DNA of 64,000 bases, from the NCBI RefSeq assembly GCF_001266615.1, contig NZ_LGHZ01000011.1, positions 181,647-245,646 on the forward strand, given 5' to 3'. Of this stretch, positions 10,816-21,105 are shown one piece after another. A program made the translations under genes and the position numbers. Position 1 is the stretch's first letter. Every line of letters starts with the position of its first letter. The notes under the pieces were generated by a model. The model was given only the letters and a program-made list of their open reading frames with translations, was not told the origin of the DNA and did not search any database. The DNA comes from Kluyvera genomosp. 1. Lineage in GTDB: Bacteria > Pseudomonadota > Gammaproteobacteria > Enterobacterales > Enterobacteriaceae.

Positions 10816-13434
10816 TTATTGTTGAGCCATAGCCGATAGCGGATGCTCGATCACCGCCTCGCGTTCAGGTCGACGCGGTACGAACGAGGCCACCCACGCC
10901 ACCAGCAAGGTGAGCGACCGGAAAATTTCTTTGGCCACCGGCGGCGCAAACTCGGCCAGGTGACGATAACCACGGAACCCCAGCTTCAGGATATCCATCA
11001 GACTTTCCAGCGGTTTATCTTCCGGGAAGCTGTCCTGCCAGAGCGCCCACGTATCCGCGCGCGCAAACGTACACTGTACAAAATCGATATGCTGTCGCGT
11101 GCTCATTGGCAGCAGCTTCAGCCCGACTTCACTTCCCAGCACGCGAACAACCTGCGTTGGGAAGACATATTCCTGCTGGCCGCGTTTAAGCAGCAGATTC
11201 ACCTTCTGCTCTTCCAGCACCTGAGCATCACCGTTAATACGGATACCCACGCCACCATCGGAGAAGTCATGAACGGTACAGGAGAAGAGATGGCCGTCTT
11301 CACGGGAAATAGCCCCAGGCATTTTGATTTCCACGCGGTGCGAACGACGCACCTGCTTACTTTCCACCGAGACCGCCACGGCGCCGCCGAGAATAATCAG
11401 GTTGTAGAACACCCACAGCAGACTCACCCACACGGTCAGGACTTCATCTGCCGGGCCATACATGTAGCGCCAGATACCAAATGCTACGCCTACCAGGTTC
11501 AGCAGCACGAGGAAGATATACGGACGGGAAATCACCCAGTCGACATACTCCTCTTTCACGAGGCCACCTTTCGCGGTGACGTTGAAGGTCCCTTTATGCG
11601 GCGCAAACAGCGCCACCATGGTTGGCGGTGCGATATACCAGGCCAGCACGGTTTCGTAGATTTCGCTCCAGAAAGAGTGGCGGTACTTGCCCTGAATCTT
11701 GGAGTTGGTCAGGCTGGCGTGAATCATGTGCGGCAATACAAACAGCGCAATCATCAGCGCAGGCGCGTAGATGATATAGGCGTGTAGCAGCAGGAAAGCC
11801 AGCGGTGCGGTCAGGAAGATAAGCCTAGGCACGCCGGATAAAAAGTGGAACATGGCGTTGAGGTAGCACAGCCGCTGCGGCAGCTTCAACCCTTTGCCGA
11901 GTAGCGGGTTATCCAGGCGGAAGATCTGTACCATCCCGCGCGCCCAGCGAATACGCTGGCCGATATGCGCCGACAGGCTTTCCGTCGCCAGCCCTGCCGC
12001 CTGCGGTAAACGCATGTAGGCAGAGGTGTAACCCAGACGGTGAAGTCGCAGCGAGGTGTGCGCATCTTCGGTGACGGTTTCAACGGCAATACCGCCGATT
12101 TTATCCAACGGTTCGCGGCGGATAACGGCACAGGAACCGCAGAAGAAAGTCGCGTCCCACATGTCATTACCATCCTGCACCAACCCGTAGAACAGCGTGC
12201 CTTCGTTCGGCGTTTTGCGGAATCGGCCAAGGTTACGTTCGAACGGGTCCGGCGAGAAGAAGTGGTGCGGCGTCTGCATCATTGCCAACTTCTTATCCTT
12301 CAGGAACCAGCCCATGGTCATCTGCAGGAATGAGCGCGTTGGCACGTGGTCGCAGTCGAAGATCGACACGAACTCGCCTTTCGCATACTTCAGGGCGTTG
12401 TTGATGTTCCCGGCTTTCGCATGTTCATGCGTCTTACGGGCAATATATTGCACGCCCACATCTTTGGCGAACTGGCGAAACTCTTCGCGGCCACCATCAT
12501 CGAGGATCCAGATAACCACTTTATCTTTTGGCCAGTCGATACCCAGCGAGGCATAAACGGTGTTTTTCACCACGTTGAGGTCTTCGTTATAGGTTGGAAC
12601 GAAGATATCCACCGTTGGCCATTGGTCCATATCTTTTGGCAGCGGAACCGGATGGCGGTTCAGCGGCCAGGCCACCTGGAAATAGCCCAGAACCAGTACA
12701 ATCCAGGCATAGGTTTCGGCAAAAAGTAATACCAGGCCGCAGACCAGGCTGACCGGGTCGTTCCAGTTAAGCGTAGAGGTATAGCGCCACCAGATGTAGC
12801 GGCAGGAAACCGTCAGCGACAGAACGATCAGCATCAGCGCCGAGAAGCGTCCCGGAATACGCCGCACCAGCAGGGCTACGCCCCACAGCAGCATCAGGAA
12901 AACAAACTGGGAAAGCGGGTTAAACGGCTGGGTGATACACACCAGCGCCAGGATCAGCGAAAATGTAATCGCCACACCCAGTACCAGTCGACGGACTTTC
13001 GGGTTGAGGTGGGCCAGCTCTTTTTTGTCATCGAGGTGGCCGGTTTTGCTATTAAAACGAGCAGGCAGTTCATCCGCCCAGCGGATATAACGCTCGCGCA
13101 GACGGTCAATCCCAGAAAGCGGTCGCCATTGCACTGGCTTACGGCTCTCAGGCGACCTGCTGACAATCAGCCAAGCGGCCTGCAGGGCGAAACGAAGCGG
13201 GTCCAGCGGACGCGGGCGGGAAAAATTGATATGCGGAAACAGTTCGTCCTGGCGTGCAAACAGCGACTGCCAGCGCGGATTTTCCAGCGGCAAAAACATC
13301 CACGCCAAACCAACCCACAAGCAAGATAATGTTGCCGCGAACCAGGAGGAACCGTTGCGGCGATACTCTACGTAGCGCGCGCGCATACGCGCGTAGACCG
13401 GCGGGACAAAAATTAAACTGCCGAGGCGAATCAT
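10816..13434 (-). CDS. bcsA: BcsA, cellulose synthase catalytic subunit (UDP-forming), c-di-GMP activated
   Basis: Processive GT2 glycosyltransferase that polymerises glucose from UDP-glucose and extrudes it across the inner membrane. The signature residues are all visible: DIFVPTYNED and ILDDGG (UDP binding), FDCDHVP (DxD), TVTEDAH (catalytic Asp of TED) and QRIRW (QxxRW). The C-terminal PilZ domain has RRSHR and DFSDGGVGI, the two c-di-GMP contact motifs. Multiple membrane helices flank the catalytic loop. I start at ATG 13434 (MIRLGSLIFVPPV): it gives 872 residues, the same as E. coli, has GGAG eight bases upstream, and forms an ATGA overlap with the bcsQ stop; an in-frame start at 13482 would add 16 unrelated residues. 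Confidence 0.98.
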   Translation of the reverse strand: MIRLGSLIFVPPVYARMRARYVEYRRNGSSWFAATLSCLWVGLAWMFLPLENPRWQSLFARQDELFPHINFSRPRPLDPLRFALQAAWLIVSRSPESRKPVQWRPLSGIDRLRERYIRWADELPARFNSKTGHLDDKKELAHLNPKVRRLVLGVAITFSLILALVCITQPFNPLSQFVFLMLLWGVALLVRRIPGRFSALMLIVLSLTVSCRYIWWRYTSTLNWNDPVSLVCGLVLLFAETYAWIVLVLGYFQVAWPLNRHPVPLPKDMDQWPTVDIFVPTYNEDLNVVKNTVYASLGIDWPKDKVVIWILDDGGREEFRQFAKDVGVQYIARKTHEHAKAGNINNALKYAKGEFVSIFDCDHVPTRSFLQMTMGWFLKDKKLAMMQTPHHFFSPDPFERNLGRFRKTPNEGTLFYGLVQDGNDMWDATFFCGSCAVIRREPLDKIGGIAVETVTEDAHTSLRLHRLGYTSAYMRLPQAAGLATESLSAHIGQRIRWARGMVQIFRLDNPLLGKGLKLPQRLCYLNAMFHFLSGVPRLIFLTAPLAFLLLHAYIIYAPALMIALFVLPHMIHASLTNSKIQGKYRHSFWSEIYETVLAWYIAPPTMVALFAPHKGTFNVTAKGGLVKEEYVDWVISRPYIFLVLLNLVGVAFGIWRYMYGPADEVLTVWVSLLWVFYNLIILGGAVAVSVESKQVRRSHRVEIKMPGAISREDGHLFSCTVHDFSDGGVGIRINGDAQVLEEQKVNLLLKRGQQEYVFPTQVVRVLGSEVGLKLLPMSTRQHIDFVQCTFARADTWALWQDSFPEDKPLESLMDILKLGFRGYRHLAEFAPPVAKEIFRSLTLLVAWVASFVPRRPEREAVIEHPLSAMAQQ

Positions 13435-14183
13435 GCTTCGCGCTCCGCCGCCGCATGATGTCCGGCGTAGTGCATCAGGCACCAGCTGGCGAGTGTAATT
13501 AACTCTTCAGCGGCCAGAGAGTCATGACGGTATTCACCCAGCGGCTGCTTGCTTGCCAGACTTTCCGCCATCGCTTCATCACGGTGAATGACCACCGGCA
13601 GCAGACGACGCTGGGTTTGCAGCCATACCTGATAAAGGTCTTCCTGCAGCGGGCTGTTCATGCGCAGACCATTAAGGAGAATATGCGTATTGGCGGGCAG
13701 CGGCTGCTGATGCAGTCGAATATGGCAATTGGCGTCCGGTTTAACCACCGTCAGGGTGAAATGACAGGCGTCAATCAGCGACGGCGTCCACGGATAAAAC
13801 CCGTGCGGGAGATCGAGCAGGATCCACTGGTATGTCCCCTGGCTCTCCATTTCTTTGGCAATCTCACCCACCGCCATCAAATGGCGGCTAAGCGTTGCGA
13901 TGTTTTGCTGTTCGCCAGGCTGCAATTTACCAAAAGGAAGAACATCGATAAGTGAGGTATAACGCAGGCCGGCATCACGCCAGTCCTTGCCGTCTAGCAC
14001 CGCGCGCGCCCAGCCGCTTTCGCGTGCAATATCGTCATTAAACGACAGACGCAGCATATTATCAGGGCTTGCATCGATGACCAGCACCGATTCCCCGAGC
14101 AGTTGCAAAGACCACGCTAATGCCGCCGTGATGGAGGTCGTACCCACGCCACCACGTACGCCCTGTATTCCCAGAATAGCCAT
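13431..14183 (-). CDS. bcsQ: BcsQ, MinD/ParA-like ATPase of the cellulose secretion complex
   Basis: Cytoplasmic SIMIBI-class NTPase that pairs with BcsR, stabilises the Bcs macrocomplex and is needed for cellulose secretion. The N-terminus MAILGIQGVRGGVGTTSITA carries the deviant Walker A, and VLVIDASPD and ILLDLP follow as in the family. E. coli K-12 carries a premature stop at codon 6 of this gene; here the codon is open and the whole 250-residue frame is intact. The start is ATG 14183 by alignment to E. coli; an in-frame upstream ATG at 14222 would add 13 Lys/Asn-rich residues. The stop overlaps bcsA by four bases. Confidence 0.95.
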   Translation of the reverse strand: MAILGIQGVRGGVGTTSITAALAWSLQLLGESVLVIDASPDNMLRLSFNDDIARESGWARAVLDGKDWRDAGLRYTSLIDVLPFGKLQPGEQQNIATLSRHLMAVGEIAKEMESQGTYQWILLDLPHGFYPWTPSLIDACHFTLTVVKPDANCHIRLHQQPLPANTHILLNGLRMNSPLQEDLYQVWLQTQRRLLPVVIHRDEAMAESLASKQPLGEYRHDSLAAEELITLASWCLMHYAGHHAAAEREA

Positions 14184-14193
14184 TATGGCTTCC

Positions 14194-14394
14194 TTATTTT
14201 TGTTCGGCTTTTTGTTCTGCAAACTCTGCCAGCAGCGGCCAACGTTTAAACGCAGCCGCTAATTTTTCGCGCTGGGAAATATCAGTGTAATCTATATTGG
14301 GTAGAGAGAAAGCCCGACTCAGTGCGAGAAAGTCATTCTGAAAAGTGTAGCCAAGTTGTGAATCAACGGATGTCACAGGTTCATTATCAGGCAT
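14194..14394 (-). CDS. bcsR: BcsR, small cellulose biosynthesis regulator, partner of BcsQ
   Basis: A 66-residue protein whose second half (SLPNIDYTDISQREKLAAAF and KRWPLLAEFA) is nearly identical to E. coli BcsR. BcsR folds with BcsQ into an ATP-dependent R2Q2 complex docked on BcsA/BcsE. The start is ATG 14394, which has GGAG seven bases upstream and matches the family length of about 62; the in-frame ATG at 14433 would add 13 residues without support. It is the first gene of the minus-strand bcs operon, ten bases before bcsQ. Confidence 0.93.
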   Translation of the reverse strand: MPDNEPVTSVDSQLGYTFQNDFLALSRAFSLPNIDYTDISQREKLAAAFKRWPLLAEFAEQKAEQK

Positions 14395-14694
14395 TGTTTG
14401 GCTCCCTCTGAAATCAAAGTCAGAATGCGCCACATCGAACGATGCGCAACCTTTCTATGAAATTCGTTTATACTCGTCATACTTCAGACTGCAGATGTAT
14501 GCATTCGCTTTTACGCATCTCAACCACATAGTTATGCAGGTTTTGAGGGGTTAGCTCACTTATCGCCTGACGAAACTCGAGTTATTTAGACTATACATGC
14601 TAAATCTGATGCTATTTAATTTCAATATTAGGTTTATTCTGGCGTTTACACTAGTAAACTTAGATGCCGGATTATCGTCGATAAGAGGGACACG
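14395..14694. promoter_or_regulatory. Divergent bcsRQABZC / bcsEFG promoter region
   Basis: About 300 bases of AT-rich DNA without a gene separate the two cellulose operons. Both promoters must lie here. The stretch 14570-14690 is especially rich in TTTA and ATTA runs. I could not assign exact -10/-35 pairs. The bcsE ribosome site GAGGGA lies directly before its ATG at 14695. Confidence 0.6.
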
Positions 14695-16254
14695 ATGAAC
14701 CCCATATTTTCTATTGGCATTAAGTCGCTGTGGGATGAAGTCAGTCATATGCCCACAGGCGGTGTATGGTGGATTAATACCGATCGCCATGAAGATGCCG
14801 TTAGCCTGCTAAACCAAACGCTTTCCGCCCAGGTGGATGAGGCGAAAGTTGCCGTGGTTAGCATGGGCGAAAACCCTAATGACCTCATAGAATTAGAGGA
14901 AAATAAGGGGCCAAAAAAAATATCGCTTTTTGCCATGCAGGATAGCCCGGATAGTCTATACTCCATGCGCCGCGATCTGCTCTGTACACTTGAGCCGAAT
15001 AATTATTTCGTTGTCCTTTTATGTTCCCACAATGCCTGGAAAAATATTCCTGCCGAAAAGTTACTCAATTGGGTTAGGAAATCTCAGAAATGGGCAAAAT
15101 ACTACCATTGCACCCTTTTAGTTCTGAGTCCGGGAAACAACGCTGACGCTCAGACCTCACTATTACTTGGTGAATATCGCTCTCTTTCCGGTCTCGCAAG
15201 TTTACGTTACCAGGGTGATAGTCAACTGCTAGATATATCCTACTGGGCCAATGAAAAAGGCGTGAGTGCACGTCAGCAGCTTTTAATTAAGCAAAACGAG
15301 GGCGGCTGGTCTTTAGCTCAGGATGAAGTTGCCAATATCCAGCCTCGTAGCGATGAAAAACAAGTGATCAGTAATATCAATATTCTTGAAGGCGCCCCGG
15401 CACTTTCAGAACATTGGTCTTTATTTGACACAAACGATGCTGTTTTTAATGCCGCGCGCACTGCTCAAGCAGCAACCGTCATATTCTCACTGAGCCAAAA
15501 TAGCCAGGTAGAGCAGCTTGCACGCTTTACCCATACTCTGCGTCGCCAACGCGGTACCGCCTTAAAAATTATCGTTCGCGAAACCACGCCCAGCCTGCGC
15601 GCAACCGACGAGCGTTTGCTTCTAAGCTGCGGTGCCAATCTGGTCATCTCATCCAGCGCGCCGCTGTCTCGCAGCCTGACCCTGATTGAAAGCGTGCAGA
15701 CGCAGCAGTTCAATCGCCATGTCCCGGAAGATTTAACGACCCTGCTGGAGAATACCGAACCGCTAAAACTGAAAGGCTATCAGAAGTGGGATGTTTTCTG
15801 CGATGGGGTGCAAAAGGTTATCAACAACACCTTACTCCCAGCAGACAGCAAAGGCGTGATGGTCGCGTTACGTCCGGCACCAGGGCTGCGTGTAGAGCAG
15901 GCGTTAACGCTCTGTCGTCCGCACCGAATGGGCGATATCTCCACCATCGCCGATCAGCGTCTGGTACTGTTCCTGCCTTTCTGTCGCGTGAACGATCTCG
16001 ACAAAGCGCTGAACCATATTTTCCCGTTACCGACCGGCGATATTTTCTCGAATCGCATGATCTGGTTCGAAGATAAACAAATCGCCTCAGAATTGGTGAT
16101 GATGCGCGATGTGAAACCCGAGAAGTGGACGAAACCACTGCAAATCGCGCCGAAGCCGAGAAATGTGATCAACGCGACCTTCGAGGATAATGGCTGGCGC
16201 CGCTATCCCGAGCCTCACCGCCTGTCAGCTGACTCCGAAGGGACGCCGTCATGA
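14695..16254 (+). CDS. bcsE: BcsE, c-di-GMP-binding GIL-domain cellulose regulator
   Basis: Cytoplasmic c-di-GMP receptor required for full cellulose production, which docks BcsRQ and BcsF on the synthase. The 519-residue protein aligns end to end with E. coli BcsE. The GIL domain motif RxGD is present as CRPHRMGD near residue 405, and [15 protein letters not shown] lies further on. The middle region is a degenerate receiver-like, NTPase-like domain. It starts 300 bases from divergent bcsR, and its stop overlaps the start of bcsF, so E, F and G are one transcription unit. Confidence 0.95.
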   Translation: MNPIFSIGIKSLWDEVSHMPTGGVWWINTDRHEDAVSLLNQTLSAQVDEAKVAVVSMGENPNDLIELEENKGPKKISLFAMQDSPDSLYSMRRDLLCTLEPNNYFVVLLCSHNAWKNIPAEKLLNWVRKSQKWAKYYHCTLLVLSPGNNADAQTSLLLGEYRSLSGLASLRYQGDSQLLDISYWANEKGVSARQQLLIKQNEGGWSLAQDEVANIQPRSDEKQVISNINILEGAPALSEHWSLFDTNDAVFNAARTAQAATVIFSLSQNSQVEQLARFTHTLRRQRGTALKIIVRETTPSLRATDERLLLSCGANLVISSSAPLSRSLTLIESVQTQQFNRHVPEDLTTLLENTEPLKLKGYQKWDVFCDGVQKVINNTLLPADSKGVMVALRPAPGLRVEQALTLCRPHRMGDISTIADQRLVLFLPFCRVNDLDKALNHIFPLPTGDIFSNRMIWFEDKQIASELVMMRDVKPEKWTKPLQIAPKPRNVINATFEDNGWRRYPEPHRLSADSEGTPS

Positions 16255-16448
16255 TGTCGATAAGCGATATTATTCAATTAGTGGTGCTCTGTGCGCTGAT
16301 TTTCTTCCCGCTCGGCTATATAGCACGCCACCATCAGCGACGTATTCAGAATGCGTTTCGCCTGATGTTTCTCAAACCCCGTTATGTTAAACCCGTAGGC
16401 GTTCTGCGCCGCGATAAGGCCGTCAGGGCAAAATCAAAAAATGACTAA
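16251..16448 (+). CDS. bcsF: BcsF, single-pass membrane recruiter of BcsE
   Basis: A 65-residue protein with one N-terminal membrane helix (about residues 5-23) followed by a strongly basic cytoplasmic tail. [13 protein letters not shown] matches E. coli BcsF (YhjT). In the Bcs secretion system it tethers BcsE to the membrane next to BcsG. The ATG at 16251 overlaps the bcsE stop (ATGATG); the second ATG at 16254 is possible. The 3' end overlaps bcsG by eight bases. Confidence 0.93.
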   Translation: MMSISDIIQLVVLCALIFFPLGYIARHHQRRIQNAFRLMFLKPRYVKPVGVLRRDKAVRAKSKND

Positions 16449-18120
16449 ATCGACGCAAAATGCCGCCGCTACCCCTTCCCCGCTTTGGCATTATTGGCGA
16501 GGGCTGTCAGGCTGGAACCTCTATTTCCTGGTTAAATTTGGGCTGCTTTGGGCTGGGTATCTGAATTTCCATCCCATGATGAACCTCGTCTTTATGGCGT
16601 TCTTGCTATTCCCACTGCCCAACGACCGTCTGCACCGCTGGCGGCAGTGGCTCGCCATTCCGCTAGGCTTTGCGCTGTTCTGGCACGATACCTGGCTGCC
16701 TGGCCCGGAGAGCATTATGAGCCAGGGCTCGCAGGTTGCCGGCTTCAGCGCCGACTACATCTGGGATCTGGTGACGCGCTTCATTAACTGGGAAATGGTA
16801 GGCGCCTTCTTCGTGCTGGTTGTGGCGTGGATGTTCCTGAATCAGTGGATCCGCATTACCGTCTTTGTGGTTATCGCCATGGTCTGGGTTAACCTGACAG
16901 CGCTGGTTGGCCCATCCTTCAGCCTGTGGCCTACCGGTCAAGTCACCAACACCACCGCCGCGACCACCACCGCGTCACCGGCGGCAGCGGCATCAGGCAC
17001 TCCGGCAGCCAGCGGTGATATTCCAGCGCAAACCGAGGCACCGACGTCGGACAACCTTAATGCATGGTTAAATGGCTTCTACGCCTCTGAAAGCAAGCGT
17101 GCAACGACGTTCCCGACGCAGCTGCCGGCTGACGCCCAGCCGTTTGACCTGCTGGTGATTAACATCTGTTCGCTCGCCACATCCGATGTGGAAGCCGCGG
17201 GCCTCATGCAGCACCCGCTGTGGTCCCACTTTGATATCCGCTTCAGCGACTTTAACTCCGCAACGTCTTACAGCGGCCCGGCGGCGATTCGTCTGCTGCG
17301 CGCAAGCTGCGGTCAACCCTCGCATACCAACCTGTATCAGCCAGCGGGTAACCAGTGCTATCTGTTTGATAACCTGTCAAAACTGGGCTTTACCCAGCAC
17401 CTGATGCTTGACCACAACGGCGTGTTTGGCGACTTCCTCAAAGAAGTGCGCGAGAACGGCGGTATGCAGAGCCCACTGATGGATCAAAGCAAGCTGCCGG
17501 TTAACCTGCTCTCCTTTGACGGTTCCCCTGTGTATGACGACCTCGCGGTCCTCAACCGCTGGATGCAGTCGCCGGATATGCCAGCAGGTGGGCGTTCAGC
17601 CACCTTCTATAACATCCTGCCGCTGCACGACGGTAACCACTACCAGGGTCAGAGCAAAACCGCGGACTATAAAGCCCGTGCGCAGAAGCTGTTTGATGAG
17701 CTGGATACCTTCTTTAATGAGCTGGATAAATCGGGTCGTAAAGTGATGGTTATCGTGGTGCCGGAACACGGCGCAGCGCTGCAGGGCGACAAGATGCAGG
17801 TTTCTGGCCTGCGTGATATCCCAAGCCCATCCATTACCCACGTTCCTGCGGCCGTGAAGTTCTTCGGCATGAAGGCTCCGCATCAGGGCGCAGCGATTGA
17901 TATCAATCAGCCAAGCAGTTATCTGGCGATTTCTGAGCTGGTCGCGCGTGCGGTAGACGGAAAAATCTTCACTGAAGATAGCGTCAACTGGTCAGCCTTC
18001 ACCGGTAATCTGCCGCAAACCGCTGCGGTATCGGAGAACTCCAACACCGTTGTCATGCAGTACCAGGGCAAACCTTACGTTCGTCTGAACGGCGGTGCCT
18101 GGGTGCCTTATCCGCAATAA
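16441..18120 (+). CDS. bcsG: BcsG, cellulose phosphoethanolamine transferase
   Basis: Inner-membrane enzyme that transfers phosphoethanolamine from lipid to cellulose in the periplasm. The N-terminal third has several membrane helices, then a Thr/Ala/Pro-rich linker (about 175-210), then the alkaline-phosphatase-fold catalytic domain. Conserved residues seen include Cys in NICSL (about 245), the nucleophile Ser in [11 protein letters not shown] (about 278), and the metal-binding Glu-His in VVPEHG (about 442). Its presence with bcsE and bcsF predicts pEtN-cellulose rather than plain cellulose. Frame intact, 559 residues as in E. coli. Confidence 0.96.
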   Translation: MTKSTQNAAATPSPLWHYWRGLSGWNLYFLVKFGLLWAGYLNFHPMMNLVFMAFLLFPLPNDRLHRWRQWLAIPLGFALFWHDTWLPGPESIMSQGSQVAGFSADYIWDLVTRFINWEMVGAFFVLVVAWMFLNQWIRITVFVVIAMVWVNLTALVGPSFSLWPTGQVTNTTAATTTASPAAAASGTPAASGDIPAQTEAPTSDNLNAWLNGFYASESKRATTFPTQLPADAQPFDLLVINICSLATSDVEAAGLMQHPLWSHFDIRFSDFNSATSYSGPAAIRLLRASCGQPSHTNLYQPAGNQCYLFDNLSKLGFTQHLMLDHNGVFGDFLKEVRENGGMQSPLMDQSKLPVNLLSFDGSPVYDDLAVLNRWMQSPDMPAGGRSATFYNILPLHDGNHYQGQSKTADYKARAQKLFDELDTFFNELDKSGRKVMVIVVPEHGAALQGDKMQVSGLRDIPSPSITHVPAAVKFFGMKAPHQGAAIDINQPSSYLAISELVARAVDGKIFTEDSVNWSAFTGNLPQTAAVSENSNTVVMQYQGKPYVRLNGGAWVPYPQ

Positions 18121-18125
18121 CAACG

Positions 18126-18160
18126 AAAAAGGCCGCCGGATTTAACCCCGGCGGCCTCAT
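18126..18160 (-). terminator. Bidirectional terminator between bcsG and dppF
   Basis: Perfect 9-bp stem GGCCGCCGG/CCGGCGGCC (18131-18139 and 18148-18156) with an 8-base loop. On the minus strand it is followed by TTTTT, making it the dpp operon terminator. It also lies 10 bases past the bcsG stop. Confidence 0.85.
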
Positions 18161-18192
18161 GCGTTTCCCCTCTTAGCAAAACGCCTTATCTG

Positions 18193-19203
18193 CTATACCG
18201 CTTTCTCTGGATTCTCATCCTGATCGACCGCAAAGCACGCCACCAGCTGACCACCATAATCTTTCAACTGTGGTTGAAGCTGAGTGCACGGCCCAAAGCG
18301 ACGGCGGCAGCGGGCATTGAACGCACAACCCGGAGGCGGGTTGAGCGGGCTTGGCAGCTCACCGGTCAACTTAATACGCTCGCGACGCTCGTCTGGGTTT
18401 AGACGCGGCGTTGCTGAAAGCAGTGCCTGGGTATACGGATGCTGAGGATTGTTGAAGATTTGGTCTTTGGTTCCTTTCTCCACGCAGCGCCCCAGATACA
18501 TCACCATCACTTCGTCCGCAATATGCTCCACTACCGACAGATCGTGAGAGATAAAGACGTAGGACAGCCCCAGCTCATGCTGCAAATCCATCATCAGGTT
18601 TAATACCTGCGCGCGTACGGAAACGTCGAGCGCGGAGACGGGTTCATCGGCAATCACTACGTCGGGATCCAGCATCAAGCCACGGGCAATCGCAATACGC
18701 TGACGTTGGCCGCCGGAGAACATATGCGGATAGCGGTCATAGTGCTCAGTTTTCAGCCCCACTTTCGCCATCATCGCCAGCGCCTTTTCCCGGCGCTGCT
18801 CTTTGCTGAGTGAGGTATTAATCTGCAGCGGCTCTTCCAGAATCTGTCCCACTTTCTTACGCGGGTTCAGGGAACCGTACGGGTTCTGGAACACAATCTG
18901 GATTTTCTGCCGACGCAGCTTCTGCGCGTGCGGGTCGTGCTTGAGCAGATCCTGCCCCTGATAATAGAGTTCACCGCCGGTCGGGATTTCAATCATCGTC
19001 AGCAGACGGCCCAGGGTGGATTTTCCGCAGCCGGATTCCCCCACGACCGCCAGCGTTTTACCGCGTTCGAGGGTAAACGAAACGCCATCCAGCGCTTTCA
19101 CCAGGCGCTCAGGGGCGAAAATGCCCTTCTTCACCGGGTAATGTTTTTTCAGGTCAATTGCCTGCAGCAGCGGCTGCTGCGAGGTGGCCTCGTGCGTACT
19201 CAT
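18193..19203 (-). CDS. dppF: DppF, dipeptide ABC importer ATPase
   Basis: One of the two cytoplasmic ATPases energising dipeptide (and haem/ALA) import. Walker [10 protein letters not shown] is near residue 58, signature SGGQRQR near 160 and Walker B VVIADEP near 180. The oligopeptide-family C-terminal extension has the Cys-rich FeS-type segment ([17 protein letters not shown]). Last gene of dppABCDF; its start overlaps the dppD stop by four bases. Confidence 0.97.
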   Translation of the reverse strand: MSTHEATSQQPLLQAIDLKKHYPVKKGIFAPERLVKALDGVSFTLERGKTLAVVGESGCGKSTLGRLLTMIEIPTGGELYYQGQDLLKHDPHAQKLRRQKIQIVFQNPYGSLNPRKKVGQILEEPLQINTSLSKEQRREKALAMMAKVGLKTEHYDRYPHMFSGGQRQRIAIARGLMLDPDVVIADEPVSALDVSVRAQVLNLMMDLQHELGLSYVFISHDLSVVEHIADEVMVMYLGRCVEKGTKDQIFNNPQHPYTQALLSATPRLNPDERRERIKLTGELPSPLNPPPGCAFNARCRRRFGPCTQLQPQLKDYGGQLVACFAVDQDENPEKAV

Positions 19204-20183
19204 AGTGTGGGCCTCCCGGCATCATCGAGTGGGTAGTGGCATTTCGACTGGCGACCATCGTTAAGCAGGGCCAGTTCAGGTTCAACGCTGCGACATTTAT
19301 CCGTAGCATACGGGCAACGCGGGTTGAGCAGGCAACCGTTCGGACGGTCGTATTTGCCCGGCACCACACCCGGCAGCGACGCCAGGCGCGCTTTATCCTG
19401 AGCAAATTCCGGTAGCGCGCGCAGCAAGGCTTGGGTATACGGGTGGCGAGGTGCGCGGAAAATATCATTTGCCGCCCCGGTTTCCACCACCTGACCGGCA
19501 TACATCACGATGATTTTGTGTGCCGCTTCCGCCACCAGCGCCAGATCGTGGGTGATCAGAATCAGCGCCATGTTCTCTTTTTGCTGCAGCTCAAGCAGCA
19601 GTTCGATGATCTGCGCCTGGATAGTGACGTCCAGCGCCGTCGTCGGTTCATCGGCAATCAGCAGCTTCGGACGACAGGCAATGGCCATCGCAATCATCAC
19701 GCGCTGGCTCATGCCACCGGAAAGCTGGTGCGGATAAACGTCCAGACGTGACGCGGGGTCCGGAATACCAACCTGATTGAGCAGGTCAATAGCCCGCTGA
19801 CGGCGGGTTTTCTTGTTACCGCCCTGATGCACTTTAATGGCTTCCATAATCTGGAAACCAACGGTGTAGCACGGGTTAAGGCTGGTCATCGGATCCTGGA
19901 AGATCATCGCCACTTCGGCGCCCACCAGATTACGACGCTCTTTCTCTGAAATACGTTTCAGATCCTGACCGTTAAACTGCAGGCTCTCGGCCATCACGCG
20001 GCCGGGATAGTCAATCAGCCCCATAATCGCCAGCGAGCTGACGGATTTTCCGGAGCCGGACTCACCGACAATACCGACGACTTCACCCTGACTGACGCTA
20101 TAGCTCACACGGTCTACGGCTTTAAACGGTGTGCCTTCGTCGCCGAAGTGCACCGATAATTTATCTACATTTAATAACGCCAT
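19200..20183 (-). CDS. dppD: DppD, dipeptide ABC importer ATPase
   Basis: Second ATPase of the dipeptide importer. Walker A GESGSGKS is near residue 40, signature LSGGMSQR near 157 and Walker B LLIADEP near 178. The C-terminus contains [14 protein letters not shown], the same Cys pattern as DppF and OppDF. It follows dppC after ten bases and overlaps dppF, so the two ATPases are translationally coupled. Confidence 0.97.
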   Translation of the reverse strand: MALLNVDKLSVHFGDEGTPFKAVDRVSYSVSQGEVVGIVGESGSGKSVSSLAIMGLIDYPGRVMAESLQFNGQDLKRISEKERRNLVGAEVAMIFQDPMTSLNPCYTVGFQIMEAIKVHQGGNKKTRRQRAIDLLNQVGIPDPASRLDVYPHQLSGGMSQRVMIAMAIACRPKLLIADEPTTALDVTIQAQIIELLLELQQKENMALILITHDLALVAEAAHKIIVMYAGQVVETGAANDIFRAPRHPYTQALLRALPEFAQDKARLASLPGVVPGKYDRPNGCLLNPRCPYATDKCRSVEPELALLNDGRQSKCHYPLDDAGRPTL

Positions 20184-20193
20184 CTCGAACCTC

Positions 20194-21096
20194 TTACTGC
20201 TTCAGTTTGGGATCGAGCGCATCACGCAGACCGTCACCCATCAGGTTAAATGCCAGCACCGTCAGCAGAATCGCCAGACCTGGGAAGGTCACAACCCACC
20301 AGGCGCTTTGCGCGAACTGCAGAACGTCAGAGAGCATGGTACCCCATTCTGGCGTAGGCGGCTGTGCGCCCATCCCCAGGAAGCCAAGGGCAGCCATATC
20401 GAGAATGGCGTTAGAAAAACCGAGCGACGCCTGAACGATCAGCGGCGCGAGGCAGTTTGGGAAAATATTGACGAACATCTGGCGCATTGCGCCAGCGCCT
20501 GCCACACGAGAGGCCGTCACATAATCGCGGTTCACTTCCACCAGCACCGCTGCACGCGTTAAGCGCACGTAGTGAGGAAGAGCCACGAACGTCAGCGCCA
20601 GCGCGGCGTTACCAATCGACGGGCCGAAGATCGCCACCAGCACCAGCGCCAGCAGCAGGCTTGGCAGCGCCAGCATGATATCGACGACGCGCATGATGAT
20701 GTTGTCGACGATGCCGCCGAAGTAACCGGCAACCAGGCCGAGGACAATCCCCATCACCAACGAAAGCACCACCACCAGACAACCGACCAACAGCGACAGA
20801 CGCGCGCCGTACATCAAGCGCGACAGCACATCACGGCCAACGTCATCGGTACCCAGCAGATGCGCCCATGAGCCGCCTTCCTGCCACGCAGGTGGCGCCA
20901 ACAGGCTATCGCGGAACTGATCCGCCGGGTTATACGGCGCAATCCAGTTGGCGAAGATGGCAATAAACAGCACGATGGCCACATAGACCAGGCCAATCAC
21001 GGCGCCTTTATTGCGTTTAAAGTAGTGCCAGAATTCCTGGAAAGGGGTCATCGGCACCGGTGCGGACACCGCTTTATTCTCAGTAACTTGTGTCAT
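20194..21096 (-). CDS. dppC: DppC, dipeptide ABC importer permease
   Basis: Inner-membrane permease subunit, 300 residues, with an N-terminal membrane helix (about 28-50), a periplasmic loop, and the BPD_transp core of about five helices. The EAA-type loop around [20 protein letters not shown] is the site of ATPase contact. Starts 9 bases after dppB stops. Confidence 0.97.
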   Translation of the reverse strand: MTQVTENKAVSAPVPMTPFQEFWHYFKRNKGAVIGLVYVAIVLFIAIFANWIAPYNPADQFRDSLLAPPAWQEGGSWAHLLGTDDVGRDVLSRLMYGARLSLLVGCLVVVLSLVMGIVLGLVAGYFGGIVDNIIMRVVDIMLALPSLLLALVLVAIFGPSIGNAALALTFVALPHYVRLTRAAVLVEVNRDYVTASRVAGAGAMRQMFVNIFPNCLAPLIVQASLGFSNAILDMAALGFLGMGAQPPTPEWGTMLSDVLQFAQSAWWVVTFPGLAILLTVLAFNLMGDGLRDALDPKLKQ

Positions 21097-21105
21097 GACG
21101 GCCCC

